Made by a program: the position numbers and the translations under genes. Below are positions 61,773 through 64,000 of a stretch of 64,000 nt of DNA, piece after piece; positions within the stretch are counted from its first letter, which is position 1, and every line of letters starts with the position of its first letter. Under the pieces are notes generated by a model. The model saw nothing but the letters and a program-made list of their open reading frames with translations, did not search any database and was not told the DNA's origin. Source of the DNA: Asanoa hainanensis (lineage in GTDB: Bacteria; Actinomycetota; Actinomycetes; Mycobacteriales; Micromonosporaceae); the NCBI RefSeq assembly GCF_900188485.1, contig NZ_FZPH01000002.1, positions 620,001 through 684,000 of the forward strand, in the 5' to 3' direction.

Positions 61773-62269
61773 GTCGTGCCCTCCAGCCACCTGTCGATGG
61801 ACAACCTGGTGCGGGGCCAGACGAGAAGGAATGCGGCTAGGACCAGGAAGCCGAGGTCGCGCGCGATCTCCGGCGCGTAACTGGGGCTCTGACCCGCGGC
61901 GAGTTGGCCCCCCGAGCCGAAGCAGCCGCAGTCGATGGACAGCCCGCGTGCCCACGCGGACGAGATGCCGGCGATGAAGACCAGGAGCAGCGCGGACGAG
62001 ATGGCGGCGGCCGCGCGGGTGGCGAGGCCGACCACGAGCAGCACGCCGAGGGTGATCTCGACGAACGGCAGGGCAGCCCCGATGACCTTGGCAACTTCGA
62101 AAGGCATCACCTGGTACGCGTTGACCGCGCGCCCCGAGCCGGCGAGGTCACCGACCTTGGCGGCACCGGCGAACAGCCAGACGGCCGCCAGCCCGAGCCG
62201 CACGAGGGTGCCCAGCCACGGCCGCAGGCCCGGCCAGGTCACGTCACGGGTCAACGTCGTCACGCTCAT
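61769..62269 (-). CDS. MauE/DoxX-family membrane protein
   Basis: 166 residues with four membrane helices. LAAVWLFAGAAKVGDL entry, VEITLGVLLVVGLATR and the CGCFGSGG loop are MauE signatures. Probably passes electrons to or from the DsbA-like protein encoded next. Confidence 0.87.
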   Translation of the reverse strand: MSVTTLTRDVTWPGLRPWLGTLVRLGLAAVWLFAGAAKVGDLAGSGRAVNAYQVMPFEVAKVIGAALPFVEITLGVLLVVGLATRAAAAISSALLLVFIAGISSAWARGLSIDCGCFGSGGQLAAGQSPSYAPEIARDLGFLVLAAFLLVWPRTRLSIDRWLEGTT

Positions 62270-62336
62270 ATAGTCGCCCCGTATTGGCCAAAGGTTCCAA
62301 TGCTCAGCTTTTTCCCAGTTTTCTGATAGCTGGGAT

Positions 62337-62930
62337 TCAGCTTGCGCCGGCCTCGTCCAACACGGCGACGAGCTCGGCCCGGGCGCGCGCGACCCGCGAC
62401 CGGATGGTGCCGACCGGCACCCCTTCGACCTCGGCCGCCTCGGTGTAGGAGAGGCCGATGAGCTGGGTGAGGACGAACGCGCTGCGGCGGTCGGCGGGCA
62501 GCCGGCGCAGCAGCTCCGCGCTGGCGAAGCGCTGGGCCGGGTCGGGCTCGGCGGCCGCCATCACCGACCGCTCTGGCTCCGGGTGCGCCTCCAGGCGCGA
62601 CCGCAGCCGCCGGCGGCGGACGACCGAGCGCAGATGGTCGGCGCAGGCCCGCCGGGTGATGCCGAGCAGCCAGGTGCGGGCGCTGGATCGTCCCTCGAAG
62701 TCGGGCAGCGACCGGAACGCCCGCAGGTAGGCCTCCTGTGCCAGGTCGTCCGCGGCGTCCGGATCGACCAACGCTGCGGCGAGCCGCCAGACCTCGGTCT
62801 GGGTCGCCCGCACGAAGGCGGCCTGGGCGACCGGGTCACCGCTGCGCGCGGCGAGCGCCCAACGGGTCGCGGCATCGAGGTCGACGGTGCTCGTGGGCAC
62901 GGCCTCGGGCGCGCGCTGGGCGGGTATCAT
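62337..62930 (-). CDS. ECF-family RNA polymerase sigma factor
   Basis: About 197 residues. Region 2 (DPDAADDLAQEAYLRAFRSLPDFEGRSSARTWLLGI) and region 4 (LRRLPADRRSAFVLTQLIGLSYTEAAEVEGVPVGTIRSRVARAR) are complete. ATG 62930 chosen; a GTG at 62996 extends the frame and cannot be excluded. Divergent from the zf-HC2 protein, its likely antagonist. Confidence 0.9.
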   Translation of the reverse strand: MIPAQRAPEAVPTSTVDLDAATRWALAARSGDPVAQAAFVRATQTEVWRLAAALVDPDAADDLAQEAYLRAFRSLPDFEGRSSARTWLLGITRRACADHLRSVVRRRRLRSRLEAHPEPERSVMAAAEPDPAQRFASAELLRRLPADRRSAFVLTQLIGLSYTEAAEVEGVPVGTIRSRVARARAELVAVLDEAGAS

Positions 62931-63051
62931 GGCAACCCAATGTACGCGGTCGACCCCTCCGCGCGGCCGCGCGACGGACGCCGTGTCGTCCGCCACGCCG
63001 ACCTGAGAAATCGCCGGGAACCAATCACCGCTCGCGGACGACTACCTGACC

Positions 63052-63672
63052 ATGATGTGCGAGCACGTCCGGGGAGCGCTGTCGGCGCGCCTCGATGGGG
63101 AGGCGGTGCCGATCCCCGTCGAGGAGATCGACGCGCATACCGCCACCTGCGCCGGTTGCCAGGCCTGGCTGACCAGCGCGCAGCGGCTCGACCGCCTGGT
63201 CAGGGCCACTCCGGCGCCCGCACCGGACCTGACCGCCAACGTGCTCGCCGCCGTCGCGGCCGACCGGCACCGGCGGTCCGACGAACCCGCCGGCCGCCGC
63301 CAGGTACTCCGGGTCGCGGTCGGCGTGCTCGCCCTCGCCCAGCTCGTCTCCGCCACGCCGGCGCTGTTCGGTGCCGAGACGGGTGCACATGCCACCCGCG
63401 AGATGGCCTGCTTCGACATCGCGCTCGCGGTCGGCTTCGCGCTCGCTGCTCTGCGCCCCGAGCGCGCCCGCGCCCTGCTGCCCATCGCCATCGTCCTGGC
63501 CCTCTGCCTGGCCGTCACCAGCGCCGTCGACGTGGCCGGCGGGCGCGCCGCCGCCGTCCACGAGTTCGGCCACCTGGCCGCCGTCGTGCAGGCCGCCGCG
63601 CTGTGGGCCCTGGGCCGCGGCGCCTACCGCGGCACCCCGCTGACCACCGCGACCGCGGCAGGTCGCGGGTGA
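63052..63672 (+). CDS. zf-HC2 anti-sigma-like membrane protein
   Basis: 206 residues. The N-terminal zinc-binding anti-sigma motif (CEHVRGAL...HTATCAGC, i.e. C-H...HxxxCxxC) is followed by four to five membrane helices. It probably holds the divergent ECF sigma factor inactive until a redox or metal signal. Its stop overlaps the CopC gene by GTGA. Confidence 0.85.
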   Translation: MMCEHVRGALSARLDGEAVPIPVEEIDAHTATCAGCQAWLTSAQRLDRLVRATPAPAPDLTANVLAAVAADRHRRSDEPAGRRQVLRVAVGVLALAQLVSATPALFGAETGAHATREMACFDIALAVGFALAALRPERARALLPIAIVLALCLAVTSAVDVAGGRAAAVHEFGHLAAVVQAAALWALGRGAYRGTPLTTATAAGRG

Positions 63673-64000
63673 GCAAGGTCGTCTCGCGGCTCGTCATCGT
63701 CGCCGCGCTGGTCGTCGGCTGGGCGGCCCTCTTCCTCGCTCCGGCGGCACCGGCCAGCGCACACGCGGTCCTGGAGAGCACCAGCCCCGCCGCCAACTCG
63801 ATCGTCCCGGCCGCTCCGCCCGAGGTCGTGCTGACCTTCAGCGAGGATGTCCGGCAGGTTCCGGACAAGATCCACGTGGTGGCGCCGGACGGCTCGCGCG
63901 CCGACACGGGCGCTCCGGTGTTCGGCGACGCCGCGGTCCGGATCCCGTTGAAGCCGGGCGGGGCCAACGGCACCTACCTGGTCAACTACCGGGTGATCTC
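63669..64000 (+). CDS. CopC-domain copper protein (partial)
   Basis: 110 codons to the window end. Signal peptide (VVSRLVIVAALVVGWAALFL...ASAHA) with the mature N-terminus beginning at the copper-ligand His, then ESTSPAANSIVPAAPPEVVLTFSEDV of CopC. Many actinobacterial versions continue into a CopD membrane domain. GTG start, overlapping the zf-HC2 gene. Confidence 0.9.
   Translation, partial: MSKVVSRLVIVAALVVGWAALFLAPAAPASAHAVLESTSPAANSIVPAAPPEVVLTFSEDVRQVPDKIHVVAPDGSRADTGAPVFGDAAVRIPLKPGGANGTYLVNYRVI

Noticed and set aside
1-64000. CRISPR array or transposase gene
   Set aside because: No regularly spaced repeats and no DDE or HUH transposase motifs seen.

Overview
High-GC actinomycete chromosome. 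GTG and TTG starts, purine-rich Shine-Dalgarno sites and ATGA/GTGA overlaps are common. The gene set (inositol-1-phosphate synthase, bcp next to a tRNA, a DsbA/MauE pair, ECF sigma with a zf-HC2 protein, CopC) looks Micromonosporaceae-like, but I cannot fix the family from sequence alone. The chromosome-like left flank (1-10.0 kb) carries two secreted or anchored carbohydrate-type proteins, a NarL-type two-component pair, the ino1 operon with its own regulator, a TetR gene facing two near-copies of the Tn10 tet operators, a broken oxidoreductase, an SRPBCC protein, a GNAT enzyme and a secreted repeat protein.

From about 10.1 kb to the tRNA at 59.3 kb the content is accessory. At 10.1-16.4 kb lie small zinc-finger-like proteins, a GntR regulator, a DUF2637-like membrane protein, a PadR locus bearing the scar of a 744-bp tandem duplication, a DoxX/hydrolase pair and gene debris. 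At 16.8-40.6 kb is a defence island. It holds (a) a divergent pair made of a metallo-beta-lactamase-fold protein and a 2075-residue STAND-type NTPase with a nuclease-like N-terminus, reminiscent of AVAST; (b) a tightly overlapping operon of SF2 helicase, MORC/GHKL ATPase and PLD-type nuclease; (c) facing it, a complete sspABCD-type DNA phosphorothioation operon; and (d) a phosphorothioation-associated methyltransferase. The helicase/MORC/PLD operon is the best candidate for the restriction half paired with sspABCD, in the manner of SspFGH.

At 41.4-59.3 kb lies a conjugative-element module: small hypothetical genes, a lone GntR-type HTH, a GGDEF protein, an Adenine/Cytosine-N DNA methylase pair, a sigma-like protein and a type IV secretion-like operon (pilin-like, VirB6/TrbL-like, PrgI-like, VirB4-like). 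These are followed by an Hsp70-like membrane protein, a LysM/BTAD membrane regulator and a large serine recombinase. The VirB4-like gene is interrupted by one in-frame TAA, and the following gene keeps only the N-terminal part of a coupling-protein-like product, so the transfer machinery is probably decayed. The recombinase reading frame ends inside the tRNA gene, which marks the likely attachment site. That tRNA has a UAG (leucine) anticodon but a five-base variable loop.

The right flank (59.4-64 kb) is chromosome-like again: bcp peroxiredoxin, a membrane protein, a DsbA-like thioredoxin-fold protein with a MauE-type partner, an ECF sigma factor, a zinc-finger anti-sigma-like protein and a CopC-domain protein that runs off the window.
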